Source: Dawidia cretensis (lineage in GTDB: Bacteria > Bacteroidota > Bacteroidia > Cytophagales > Cyclobacteriaceae). From it: a stretch of DNA of 64,000 bases. Position 1 is the first letter of the stretch, and the number at the start of each line of letters is the position of its first letter. Location: the NCBI RefSeq assembly GCF_018598175.1, contig NZ_JAHESE010000003.1, positions 124,001-188,000 of the forward strand, read 5' to 3'. The notes beneath the pieces were generated by a model. That model was not told where the DNA came from, made no database searches, and saw only the letters and a list, made by a program, of their open reading frames with translations. A program made the translations under genes and the position numbers. Of the stretch, positions 1-7,577 are shown piece by piece.

Positions 1-751
1 GCGACGCCGGCGAGTTAGGCTCCATGCGTGTAATGAACAGTCCGCGTTTATTCCGCAGGTCGTGGTGCTGCTTCACCTTGGGATTGATGGCTACTTCTTG
101 CAGCATCACACCCAGGTAAGCTTTAAATACCTTACCATCGCGCAGCAGTTGTTGCGCGATCTCTTTCGCCGTATTGATATCAACGGAAAAACTCAGTCCT
201 TGCGCCCCTTGTATCACCGCCGTGTTGACACCGATCACATCACCTTCCGTCGTGATCATGGGCCCGCCGGAGTTGCCGGGGTTCAAGGCCGCGTCGGACT
301 GAATAACATTATCGATCAACCGCCCCGACTGTGTTTGCAACGTGCGCCCTAAGGCACTGACGACACCCGTTGTAACGGTGTGCTGGTATCCATAGGGATT
401 GCCAATGGCGATGACCAATTGGCCGATTTGTAAGTGCTGCGCATCCCCCAGGCGCGCTACCGAATATCCTTCGCTATAGATCTTGAGAATGGCCAGGTCC
501 GTGTCAGGATCTTTACCTACCAAAAAGCCTTCGATCTCGTTTTCGTTCAGCAGGCTCACCATGATCTTTTCGGCGCCGTCTACGACATGGCTGTTGGTAA
601 ACACCAGTCCGTCCGACGAAAAGATAAAACCTGATCCCGACCCTGCGGCCCGTAGTACACCCTGCGCGTCGCGCTTAAACACATCGATCTTTACCACGGC
701 ATTTTTGGTCTTCTCCACGGCGTCGATGATCATTGTCGAAAAAGCATCCAT
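1..751 (-). CDS. HtrA/DegP-like trypsin-type serine protease (5' part, runs off the window edge)
   Basis: The first 250 codons are present; the 3' end lies beyond position 1. The reading gives a chymotrypsin-fold HtrA protease with the full triad: His55 in TNSHVVDG, Asp85 in DTDLAILK and Ser161 in GNSGGP. A PDZ domain begins near residue 210 (YLGVMLQEV). HtrA proteases degrade or refold damaged proteins, usually in the periplasm. The odd point is the N-terminus. The ATG at 751 is preceded in frame by a TAA five codons upstream, and the protein starts MDAFSTMIID with no signal peptide or membrane segment. It may therefore be cytoplasmic, as are some short HtrA-like proteins. The family call is firm; localisation is inference. 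Confidence 0.93.
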   Translation of the reverse strand, partial: MDAFSTMIIDAVEKTKNAVVKIDVFKRDAQGVLRAAGSGSGFIFSSDGLVFTNSHVVDGAEKIMVSLLNENEIEGFLVGKDPDTDLAILKIYSEGYSVARLGDAQHLQIGQLVIAIGNPYGYQHTVTTGVVSALGRTLQTQSGRLIDNVIQSDAALNPGNSGGPMITTEGDVIGVNTAVIQGAQGLSFSVDINTAKEIAQQLLRDGKVFKAYLGVMLQEVAINPKVKQHHDLRNKRGLFITRMEPNSPAS

Positions 752-1163
752 ATCGTATTACATAATGTGAGAGAGGGGGACGTCAAATTCGCCGCCAGCA
801 GTTCTTTTCGGAAAGAATGGCTCGCCGCCAGGGCCTTTTACGCCACTTTGGCCGCGTACATCGGGCGACGCCATCGACAGATTGGCCTGGATTTCTTATG
901 CCAGGGACAAAACGGGGTTCTTTTTCCTCATAATTTTACTTCGAGATAACGTGTCGTATTGATTTTTTTCTATATTGCAATGGTTTGCGAACAATGCTGC
1001 AAACGATAGTGTTTTTATCTGTGTATGACCTTATGGCTTTTAAAGGCATGGCGCAGGAAAAATGCTGCAGCACGAACTCGTAATCTCTTCATGTCTTTAG
1101 TCTGCTTTGGTCGTACGCCCACGCGTAGTATTTATTTTTTGGACCTAACCTTTTTTATCTACT
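752..1163. other. Non-coding interval between the protease gene and a small ORF
   Basis: This 412-base stretch has short open frames on the plus strand, but none shows a recognisable protein or a signal peptide. The right end holds a promoter-like pair for the small ORF at 1164: TTTG at 1106-1109 and TATTTTTTG at 1133-1141. I see no convincing -7 box for the protease on the minus strand. Confidence 0.5.
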
Positions 1164-1259
1164 ATGAAGCAGATCAATGTTTATCATTTTCTGGGCCTGG
1201 CGCTCATGTTTGCAAGCTCTGTGATCTCTATGGCGCTGCTCGCCATCATGATTTTTTAA
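1164..1259 (+). CDS. Possible 31-residue single-span membrane peptide
   Basis: A short frame from ATG 1164 to TAA 1257-1259 encodes 31 residues. A short polar start (MKQINVYHF) is followed by one continuous hydrophobic helix of about 22 residues reaching the C-terminus (ends AIMIF). Such a composition is unlikely for random sequence of about 50% GC. A promoter-like element, TTTG at 1106-1109 and TATTTTTTG at 1133-1141, lies the right distance upstream. It stands alone, 123 bases before the phosphatase gene. The function is unknown; it could be a small membrane-complex subunit or a toxin-like peptide. It is too short to be sure without comparative data. Confidence 0.42.
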   Translation: MKQINVYHFLGLALMFASSVISMALLAIMIF

Positions 1260-1283
1260 CCAGTCTTGCGCGGTCTAATCAAG

Positions 1284-1316
1284 TATATTTGGTGTTGGTT
1301 GTACACCGTATCTTTA
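1284..1316 (+). promoter_or_regulatory. Candidate promoter(s) for the alkaline phosphatase
   Basis: A perfect Bacteroidota -7 box, TATATTTG, is at 1284-1291. A second near-match, TATCTTTA, is at 1309-1316 with TTTG of the first box 17 bases upstream of it. Either would start transcription 65-95 bases before the ATG at 1383. Confidence 0.4.
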
Positions 1317-1382
1317 CCAGGACGCAACAATCCGTTCATAAAAGTTTAATGCCAGTATTAGGGTGATTCTCTATCTTGCCGC

Positions 1383-3041
1383 ATGAATTTAACATGCATG
1401 CAAAGAATCATTGTACTAGTGCTGGTGACCCTGGCGAACACTGCCTGGGCTCAACCGGGCGCAACGACAAAACCCAAGCTTGTTGTGGGTATTGTAGTCG
1501 ACCAAATGCGCCAGGAATACCTCTCTCGTTATTACTCAAAATTTGGTGACGGTGGATTTAAGCGCCTGATGGGCGATGGCTTCATGCTGCGCAACGCTCA
1601 TTATAACTATGCACCTACCGTAACGGGCCCCGGTCACGCTTCCGTATATAGCGGCTCAACTCCCTCCATACACGGCATTATCGGCAATGACTTCTACGAT
1701 AAAGATACCCGCAAGACCGTTAACTGCGTGCAGGATTCGACACGCAAAGCGGTTGGTGCAGACGGCAATGGCGATGTATCGCCCTGGCGCATGTTGTCAT
1801 CCACCGTCACGGACGAGTTAAAGCTCTTCACTCAGAAACGCGCAAAAGTAATCGGCATCTCTTTCAAAGACCGCGGTGCCGTATTACCGGCCGGCCACAT
1901 GGCCGACGGAGCCTACTGGTTTGATGGCAAGACAGGCACCTTCATGACCAGTAACTACTATATGACTCAACTGCCGGCATGGGTAACAAAATTCAACTCA
2001 CTCAACCTGCCCGCGCAGTACCTCAACCAAACGTGGAATACCCTGCTGCCTATCGCGCAGTATACCGAAAGCGGTCCCGACGATTCGCCGTATGAGAAGA
2101 AGATCGGCGGCAAATCCAAACCTGTGTTTCCCTACGATTTGCCTGCTCTTAGAGGTAAGAGCACAAGCTATGATCTGCTCTACGTAACGCCTTTTGCGAA
2201 CGACTTCCTCACCGAAATGTCGAAGGCCAGCCTGGCGGGCGAGAGTCTCGGCAAAGACGATGTCACCGACTTTCTTTGCATCTCGTATTCAACAACCGAC
2301 GCCGTCGGCCATGCCGTTGGCCCGCAAGCTGTGGAGCTCGAAGATATATACCTTCGCCTCGACCGCAACCTGGCAGACCTGCTCAAGACCCTCGACAAAG
2401 AAGTGGGCGCCGGCAAGTATACCGTCTTCTTGACGGCCGATCACGCCGTAGCCGACGTACCCCAATACCTGAAAGACAGCAAAATGCCGGCAGGCTACTT
2501 CAGCAACGAATTTGCGCAGGCCAAGCTGGAAGGATATTTAGAGAGCTACTTCCCCGGTCGTAAGATTATTGCCGGCATCGGCAACGAACAAGTGTTCCTC
2601 AACCACGACGCCTTCCAGAAAGACCCGAAGTCATCGGGCATAGAAATGATGATCGCCAGCGAGCTGATCGGCAAATATCTGATGACGATGGACGGCGTAG
2701 CCAATTATTATACACAGGCTGAGCTTCGGCAGGGCAGCTATGAAGAGAAAGGCATCAAGGGCATGATCATCCGCGGGTATAATCCCCGTCGTTCGGGCGA
2801 CATCGCCATCGTGTTGCAGCCCGGTTGGTTTGAGTCGGGTTCGATTCAAGGCACTACCCACGGCTCGCCCTACACGTATGACACCAACGTGCCGATCCTC
2901 TTCTATGGCGCCGGCATTCGCAAAGGCACGTCCGCGCGCTACCACACTATTACCGACGTAGCCCCCACCGTATCGCTCTTGCTCAACATCAAGTTTCCCA
3001 GTGGCTGCACGGGTCAACCCATCGAGGAGCTGTTTGAATAA
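1383..3041 (+). CDS. PafA-like alkaline phosphatase (secreted)
   Basis: This 552-residue alkaline phosphatase superfamily enzyme hydrolyses phosphate monoesters outside the cytoplasm. The signal peptide ends at AWAQ, about residue 24; Met6 is an alternative start. Residues matching the well-studied Elizabethkingia PafA are visible: Asp40 (IVVDQMR), Thr81 as nucleophile in TVTGPGHAS, Asn102 in IIGND, and the Lys162/Arg164 pair in FKDRG. Metal ligands appear later in TADHAVADVP and in the C-terminal TTHGSPY. Length and motif order are normal for PafA. It is followed by a strong terminator at 3078-3116, so it is probably monocistronic. PafA enzymes supply inorganic phosphate and are often not repressed by it; regulation here is not visible. 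Confidence 0.93.
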   Translation: MNLTCMQRIIVLVLVTLANTAWAQPGATTKPKLVVGIVVDQMRQEYLSRYYSKFGDGGFKRLMGDGFMLRNAHYNYAPTVTGPGHASVYSGSTPSIHGIIGNDFYDKDTRKTVNCVQDSTRKAVGADGNGDVSPWRMLSSTVTDELKLFTQKRAKVIGISFKDRGAVLPAGHMADGAYWFDGKTGTFMTSNYYMTQLPAWVTKFNSLNLPAQYLNQTWNTLLPIAQYTESGPDDSPYEKKIGGKSKPVFPYDLPALRGKSTSYDLLYVTPFANDFLTEMSKASLAGESLGKDDVTDFLCISYSTTDAVGHAVGPQAVELEDIYLRLDRNLADLLKTLDKEVGAGKYTVFLTADHAVADVPQYLKDSKMPAGYFSNEFAQAKLEGYLESYFPGRKIIAGIGNEQVFLNHDAFQKDPKSSGIEMMIASELIGKYLMTMDGVANYYTQAELRQGSYEEKGIKGMIIRGYNPRRSGDIAIVLQPGWFESGSIQGTTHGSPYTYDTNVPILFYGAGIRKGTSARYHTITDVAPTVSLLLNIKFPSGCTGQPIEELFE

Positions 3042-3077
3042 CCGGGTCGCGCGCGGTAAGACACCTGCGGCCAAGCC

Positions 3078-3116
3078 CGCCCGCCCTGCCTCCGGCACGG
3101 CAGGCGGGCTTTCTTT
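3078..3116 (+). terminator. Rho-independent terminator after the phosphatase
   Basis: A GC-rich stem (left arm 3079-3090, right arm 3099-3110, one bulged C) is followed by a T-rich run at 3111-3117. Confidence 0.8.
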
Positions 3117-3160
3117 TTGACCGAATTTATTACCTTGTGGCCCGAAACAGCATATTCACT

Positions 3161-4231
3161 ATGGATAAAAAAAGCAAAGAATTCCTGTACGAGTACCTGA
3201 ACAATGCATCCCCGACGGGTTTTGAAAGCTCGGGCCAACAGATCTGGCTGGACTATATCAAACCCTATATCAGTGACCAGATCGTGGATGTATATGGCAC
3301 GGCCGTAGGAATTATCAACCCCAAGGCAACGTATAAGGTGGTCATCGAGGCGCACGCCGACGAGATTTCCTGGTTCGTAAACTACATCACAGACGACGGC
3401 TACATCTACGTACGCCGCAACGGTGGCTCCGACCACCAGATAGCTCCCTCCAAGCGTGTAAACATTCATACCGAGCGTGGTATGGTAAAAGGTGTATTTG
3501 GCTGGCCCGCCATTCACGTACGCGATGCTGCGCGCGAAGAGGCACCCTCGCTGAAGAACATTTTTATAGACATCGGTGCCGCCAGTAAAAAAGAAGTAGA
3601 CGACCTTGGCATACACGTGGGCTGCGTCATCACCTTTGAAGACGAGCTGATGGAAATGAACAAACATTGGCTCGTAGGTCGCGCGCTGGACAACCGCATG
3701 GGGGGCTTCATGATTGCGGAGGTAGCGCGTCGCCTGCACGAAAACAAGAAAAAATTGCCCTACGGCCTGTACGTGGTAAATGCTGTACAAGAAGAAATCG
3801 GCCTGCGGGGCGCGGAAATGATTTCCCGCCGCTTAAAGCCTGATTTGGCCATCTGTACCGACGTCACGCACGACACCCAATCGCCCATGTATAACAAGCG
3901 TGAAAGTGGCAACCTGAAGGCTGGAAACGGCCCTGTGGTGTGCTATGGCCCCGCTGTGCAGAATAACGTGTTGAAGATGGTAATTGAGACCGCTCAGAAG
4001 CGTAAGATTCCTTTCCAGCGCCAGGCTGTATCGCGCTCAACGGGTACAGATACCGATTCTTTTGCATATTCTGCCGAAGGAGTGGCCTCTGCGCTCATTT
4101 CCTTACCTTTAAAATATATGCACACTACCGTGGAAATGGTGCATAAAGACGATGTCGAAAACGTTATCAACCTGATTTACGAATTCCTGCTCCAGCTCAA
4201 GCCTGGCCACGATTTCCGCTATATTAAGTAA
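3161..4231 (+). CDS. M42 family metallo-aminopeptidase
   Basis: The M42 glutamyl aminopeptidase/endoglucanase-like family consists of cytoplasmic dodecameric peptidases that trim N-terminal residues from short peptides using two metal ions. Family landmarks are in order: His65-x-Asp67 (EAHADE), bridging Asp177 (RALDNRMGG), catalytic Glu211/Glu212 (AVQEEIGLRG), Asp234 (ICTDVTHD) and a late His in MHTTVEMVHKDD. There is no signal peptide. I chose ATG 3161, giving 356 residues. An upstream GTG at 3137 would add eight residues lying in a likely promoter (TTATTACCTTG). It is flanked by terminators on both sides, so it is probably a single-gene transcript. Confidence 0.93.
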   Translation: MDKKSKEFLYEYLNNASPTGFESSGQQIWLDYIKPYISDQIVDVYGTAVGIINPKATYKVVIEAHADEISWFVNYITDDGYIYVRRNGGSDHQIAPSKRVNIHTERGMVKGVFGWPAIHVRDAAREEAPSLKNIFIDIGAASKKEVDDLGIHVGCVITFEDELMEMNKHWLVGRALDNRMGGFMIAEVARRLHENKKKLPYGLYVVNAVQEEIGLRGAEMISRRLKPDLAICTDVTHDTQSPMYNKRESGNLKAGNGPVVCYGPAVQNNVLKMVIETAQKRKIPFQRQAVSRSTGTDTDSFAYSAEGVASALISLPLKYMHTTVEMVHKDDVENVINLIYEFLLQLKPGHDFRYIK

Positions 4232-4270
4232 TCCTGGGCGAAAAACTTACATCGCTAAGGTAAGCTTCTG

Positions 4271-4307
4271 AATAGGCTCTTCCAGGCAGCTGGGGGAGCC
4301 TATTTTT
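4271..4307 (+). terminator. Terminator after the M42 peptidase, overlapping the next promoter
   Basis: A perfect 9-bp inverted repeat (4271-4279 and 4296-4304) with a 16-base loop runs into a T tract at 4303-4307. The T tract is part of the -7 box of the next gene. Confidence 0.72.
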
Positions 4308-4308
4308 G
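4301..4308 (+). promoter_or_regulatory. -7 box TATTTTTG for the first YfiR-like gene
   Basis: An exact match to the Bacteroidota TAnnTTTG box lies 27 bases before the ATG at 4336. It shares bases with the right arm and T tract of the upstream terminator. Confidence 0.6.
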
Positions 4309-4335
4309 TACTGTAGAAATCAAACAACCTACAGG

Positions 4336-4851
4336 ATGACTAAAAAAATTCAGGTTCTGGTACTCGCTTCCTTTCTGGTTTGCGGAAGCGCCTTTGCTCA
4401 AGATAGGCCCATGCACGAGGTATACTCCATGATGGTCTTTAACTTCACACGGTACGTACAATGGCCCGATCAGGCGGCCTCAGGTGAATTTGTAATTGGT
4501 GTAGTCGGCAGCAACGAGATTTACAAGACACTGACAGATTGGTACGGCGGCAAACCCCGCGGGACAAAAACGTACGTGATCAAGAAATTCAACTCTGCTG
4601 CAGAAATTACCGATTGCCATGTTCTTTATATAGACAAGGCAAAGAGCGGTGAGTTTGACGTTGCCAATGCAAAAGTAAAAGGCAAAGGCACGCTGGTGAT
4701 CACCGACAAAAACGGTTTAGGAGAGAAAGGAAGTGGTATCAACTTCAAGACCGTAGATAACAAACTTAAATTCGAACTTAATCAGAAAGCGATAGAAGCG
4801 TCAAACTTGAAAGTTTCCGGTTCGCTTTCTTCCATGGCGATATTGATTTAA
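4336..4851 (+). CDS. YfiR-like secreted protein, copy A
   Basis: This 171-residue protein has a clear signal peptide ending SAFAQ, followed by a YfiR/HmsC-like (DUF4154) domain. In Pseudomonas, YfiR is a periplasmic repressor of the diguanylate cyclase YfiN; here no YfiN-like gene is near. Typical features are the opening FNFTRYVQWP, the central IGVVGSNEIYKTL and the closing LSSMAILI. I chose ATG 4336 because the upstream in-frame extension lies inside the promoter/terminator overlap. It is the first of two tandem paralogues and has its own terminator at 4867. Few cysteines are seen, unlike Pseudomonas YfiR, so redox sensing should not be assumed. Confidence 0.85.
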   Translation: MTKKIQVLVLASFLVCGSAFAQDRPMHEVYSMMVFNFTRYVQWPDQAASGEFVIGVVGSNEIYKTLTDWYGGKPRGTKTYVIKKFNSAAEITDCHVLYIDKAKSGEFDVANAKVKGKGTLVITDKNGLGEKGSGINFKTVDNKLKFELNQKAIEASNLKVSGSLSSMAILI

Positions 4852-4866
4852 TGGGTTGTTTGGAAA

Positions 4867-4894
4867 GCCTCGGGGGTTACTCCCCGGGGTTTTT
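4867..4894 (+). terminator. Terminator between the two YfiR-like genes
   Basis: An 8-bp GC-rich stem with a TTAC-containing loop is followed by six T residues. Confidence 0.75.
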
Positions 4895-4938
4895 TCTCAT
4901 TAATTCGTAGATTGGTAGTATTCCCTAAACTTTAGTCT

Positions 4939-5451
4939 ATGAAACGCCTTGTTTTAATTGCCATCGCAACAATTATTGTTGCGATCAGTGCCAAAGCACA
5001 GGAACGCCCGCCGCACGAAATCCACTCTGCGATGCTGTACAACTTTATTAAGTATGTGCAGTGGCCGAACGAAGGGGAGGCCGGAGAGTTTGTTGTAGGA
5101 GTTATCGGTGATGATAACGTCTTCAATACACTCAAACAGTGGTACGACGGGAAACCCAAAGGGAGTAAAAAATACGTGATCAAAAAGCTCGGCAATCCTG
5201 CTGAAGCCGCCGACTGCCAGGTCGTGTACGTCGGAAAATCAAAGAACAGAGATTTTGATACTATTAAAAATAGCATAACCGGGAAATCTGTCCTCACCGT
5301 TACGGATGGGAACGGTCTCGGTCAAAAAGGAAGTTGCATCAACTTCAAGGTGATAGATGGGAAGCTCAAATTTGAGCTCAATCAGACCACCGTAGGTGCC
5401 GCAAACCTCAAAGTATCAACACAGCTCAGCAGTATGGCCATACTTATCTAA
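4939..5451 (+). CDS. YfiR-like secreted protein, copy B
   Basis: This 170-residue paralogue of the preceding gene has the same architecture: a signal peptide ending SAKAQ, then a YfiR-like domain with YNFIKYVQWP, a central GVIGDDNVFNTLKQW and the shared C-terminus SSMAILI. By eye roughly half the residues match copy A, with no gaps of note, so this is an old tandem duplication. It sits 42 bases before the PAS-histidine kinase on the same strand with no terminator between, so the two are probably co-transcribed. The likely role is a periplasmic input or modulator for the kinase or another envelope signalling protein; that is inference from context. Confidence 0.85.
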   Translation: MKRLVLIAIATIIVAISAKAQERPPHEIHSAMLYNFIKYVQWPNEGEAGEFVVGVIGDDNVFNTLKQWYDGKPKGSKKYVIKKLGNPAEAADCQVVYVGKSKNRDFDTIKNSITGKSVLTVTDGNGLGQKGSCINFKVIDGKLKFELNQTTVGAANLKVSTQLSSMAILI

Positions 5452-5493
5452 CGCCAAGGGAACGGAGCAGCGATAAAATTCGTTGCTATAGCG

Positions 5494-6558
5494 ATGGACT
5501 GGGGAGAGGGACTTTTTAGAGAGTTGGTAGAGCATTCCGAGGATATTCATATCGTCGCAGATAGGGGATTAATCATTCGCTACGTTTCTTCGTCCGTAGC
5601 CAAAATCCTGGGCATTGAGCCCGTTTCTTTATTGGGCCGCAACATCCGCGAGTTCATTCAGCGCGAAAAGTTTGAAAACCTTACAACACATCTTCACGAG
5701 GGTACGGGCAAATTCACCCATGAATTTATGCTGCCCGGTGCCGACGCGCAGATGGTATACTTCGACGTTTCGGCTTCCCAGCTGCTCGACCGGCAGGAGT
5801 TCACAGGCGTCATTTTTAAGCTCAATGACATCACCGAAAAGAAATTGCGTGAAGACGAGCTGATCCGCTCCAACCGCCAGCTGGACCAGGTCATCTATAA
5901 AACCACCCACGACCTGAAGGCGCCCGTAATGTCGGCGCTGGGATTGGTTAAAATCGCTGAGATGGTGCCGGATGGGGAAAAGGACCAGTACATCAGCATG
6001 ATCAAAAAAAGCCTGCTCCGCCTCGACTCCTTTATCGAGGAAATGAATGACTTTTATCGCAACGAGAAGCTGGCCGTACAACGCGAAAAGGTCAGCATCG
6101 AGCAACTTCTGCTGGAAGAATGGGACAATCTTAAAAACCTCTACCCCGACAATACCGTTGATGTTTTTTGGGACGTCCACGAAGACTGCGAATGGCATTC
6201 CGACCGTTTAAGAGTAAAAACAGTCGTTACAAATATACTTTCGAACGCTATAAAGTACATGGACTTGCAAAAGCAAAACCGATTTATCAAAATTGCAGCG
6301 CGAGTTACGGAAGAGTTTTGTGACATAAGCTTTGAGGATAATGGGATCGGCATCGACCCTTTATACCAGGAGAAAATCTTCGATCTGTTTTTTAGAGCAA
6401 CAGACCGATCGCAAGGAACCGGTCTCGGCCTGTTTATTGTTAAAGACACACTGGAGCGATTGGAGGGAGAAGTTAAAGTAGTTTCGAATCAAGGACAGGG
6501 AACGACGTTCCACGTCAGAATACCAAATCAAATACACCAGTCCGTAGGGGTTGGGTGA
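5494..6558 (+). CDS. PAS-domain histidine kinase
   Basis: This 354-residue kinase has an N-terminal PAS domain (residues about 5-115) with PAC-type ending FKLNDITEKK. A dimerisation/phosphoacceptor domain follows with His139 in YKTTHDLKAP, then an HATPase domain with the N box NILSNAIKY, G1 DNGIGID, F box FDLFF and G2 GTGLGLFIVK. No transmembrane helix or signal peptide is seen, so it is cytoplasmic. No response regulator is adjacent, so its partner is elsewhere. The H box (HDLKAP) is of the type common in Bacteroidota kinases. It follows the second YfiR-like gene closely, suggesting a joint signalling role. Confidence 0.92.
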   Translation: MDWGEGLFRELVEHSEDIHIVADRGLIIRYVSSSVAKILGIEPVSLLGRNIREFIQREKFENLTTHLHEGTGKFTHEFMLPGADAQMVYFDVSASQLLDRQEFTGVIFKLNDITEKKLREDELIRSNRQLDQVIYKTTHDLKAPVMSALGLVKIAEMVPDGEKDQYISMIKKSLLRLDSFIEEMNDFYRNEKLAVQREKVSIEQLLLEEWDNLKNLYPDNTVDVFWDVHEDCEWHSDRLRVKTVVTNILSNAIKYMDLQKQNRFIKIAARVTEEFCDISFEDNGIGIDPLYQEKIFDLFFRATDRSQGTGLGLFIVKDTLERLEGEVKVVSNQGQGTTFHVRIPNQIHQSVGVG

Positions 6559-6731
6559 AGATACACGCACGGGGTCACAGAGTTTTTATAGAGAGGGTCT
6601 TTTCTTTGTGTGCTCTGTGCGTTTTTAAGGTCTTATGGAAGGCAAACGAACCTTCCACGCGAAGAAACACGCACGGGGTCGCAGAGTTTTTATAGAGAGG
6701 GTCTTTTCTCTGCGCGCTCTGTGCGTTCCTT
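6557..6731. repeat. Two tandem copies of a hairpin-forming intergenic repeat
   Basis: Copies at 6557-6627 and 6661-6730 are nearly identical, with a period of about 104 bases. Within each, ACGCAC near the left end pairs with GTGCGT at the right end, and CAGAG pairs with CTCTG inside it, making a long imperfect hairpin around a conserved TTTTTATAGAGAGGGTC loop. Between the copies GGAAGG and CCTTCC (6638-6656) form another hairpin. No ORF spans it. The pattern resembles a dispersed intergenic repeat family; genome copy number cannot be judged from this window. Confidence 0.75.
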
Positions 6732-6803
6732 TTACCCCTCCGTGCAACTTACATTATACATTTCCCCAAAAATTACAGTTGTTTTGTTAGTAACTTTATC
6801 GCT

Positions 6804-7577
6804 ATGACCTACACCGATCAGGTAGGAAACAATGTTACTACATACAACGGCACCCCTGAAAGGATTATATCGCTGGTGCCATCGCAAACCGAGCTGCTGG
6901 CCGACGTCGGCCTCGAACAGCACGTGGTAGGTATTACAAAGTTTTGTATATACCCGCCGTCCTGGCGCGAAACCAAAACGATCGTTGGCGGTACGAAGAA
7001 CTTTCACTTCGAGACCATTCATAGCCTGAAGCCCGATCTGATTATCGGCAACAAAGAAGAGAACTATCAGGAGGGGATTGTAACCTTACAGGAGACACAT
7101 CCGGTATGGCTAAGCGACATCGTGACACTGGAAGACGCCCGGCAGATGATCTTAGCCATTGGCACGCTTACGGGCCGCCTGCCGGCTGCCACTACCATTG
7201 TAGACCGCATCAACACAGCGTTTGCCGCTCTCAGGCCCTTGCCGCCAAAACGGGTGGTATACCTCATCTGGCGCGACCCGTGGATGGCCGCCGGCCCGGG
7301 TACATTTATTGATACCATGCTGACGGGTCTCGGATTGATCAACGCCGTACAGCAATCGCGTTATCCCACGCTAACGCCCGCCGAATTGGCCGCCCTGGCA
7401 CCCGACTATATTTTGTTGTCATCAGAGCCGTATCCGTTCCGGCAGAAGCATGTGGAAGAATTGCGGCAACTATGCCCCACTACCCGGTGTATACTGGTCG
7501 ACGGCGAAATGTTCTCGTGGTATGGCAGCCGACTCATACAAGCGCCGGCGTACTTCAACAGCCTTACGCTGACGTAA
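6804..7577 (+). CDS. BtuF/FecB-like ABC-type substrate-binding protein lacking a signal peptide
   Basis: This 257-residue protein has a class III (helical backbone) binding-protein fold of the cobalamin/iron-chelate type: RIISLVPSQTELL, GITKFC, KPDLIIGNKEEN, a central GPGTFIDTMLTGLG and PDYILLSSEPYPF. Homologues usually capture vitamin B12 or iron complexes in the periplasm. Here no signal peptide or lipobox is visible, and the ATG at 6804 lies only five bases after a -7-like TAACTTTA (6791-6798). It is therefore either leaderless and cytoplasmic or exported by another route. No permease or ATPase is next to it. Its 3' end overlaps the 3' end of aroA by 14 bases. Confidence 0.85.
   Translation: MTYTDQVGNNVTTYNGTPERIISLVPSQTELLADVGLEQHVVGITKFCIYPPSWRETKTIVGGTKNFHFETIHSLKPDLIIGNKEENYQEGIVTLQETHPVWLSDIVTLEDARQMILAIGTLTGRLPAATTIVDRINTAFAALRPLPPKRVVYLIWRDPWMAAGPGTFIDTMLTGLGLINAVQQSRYPTLTPAELAALAPDYILLSSEPYPFRQKHVEELRQLCPTTRCILVDGEMFSWYGSRLIQAPAYFNSLTLT

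Noticed and set aside
1025-1366. 113-residue open frame on the plus strand
   Set aside because: It overlaps the better small ORF at 1164 in another frame and the candidate promoters, and shows no family features or signal peptide.
2180-3790. Long minus-strand open frames inside the phosphatase and peptidase genes
   Set aside because: They are antisense shadows of clearly identified plus-strand enzymes.
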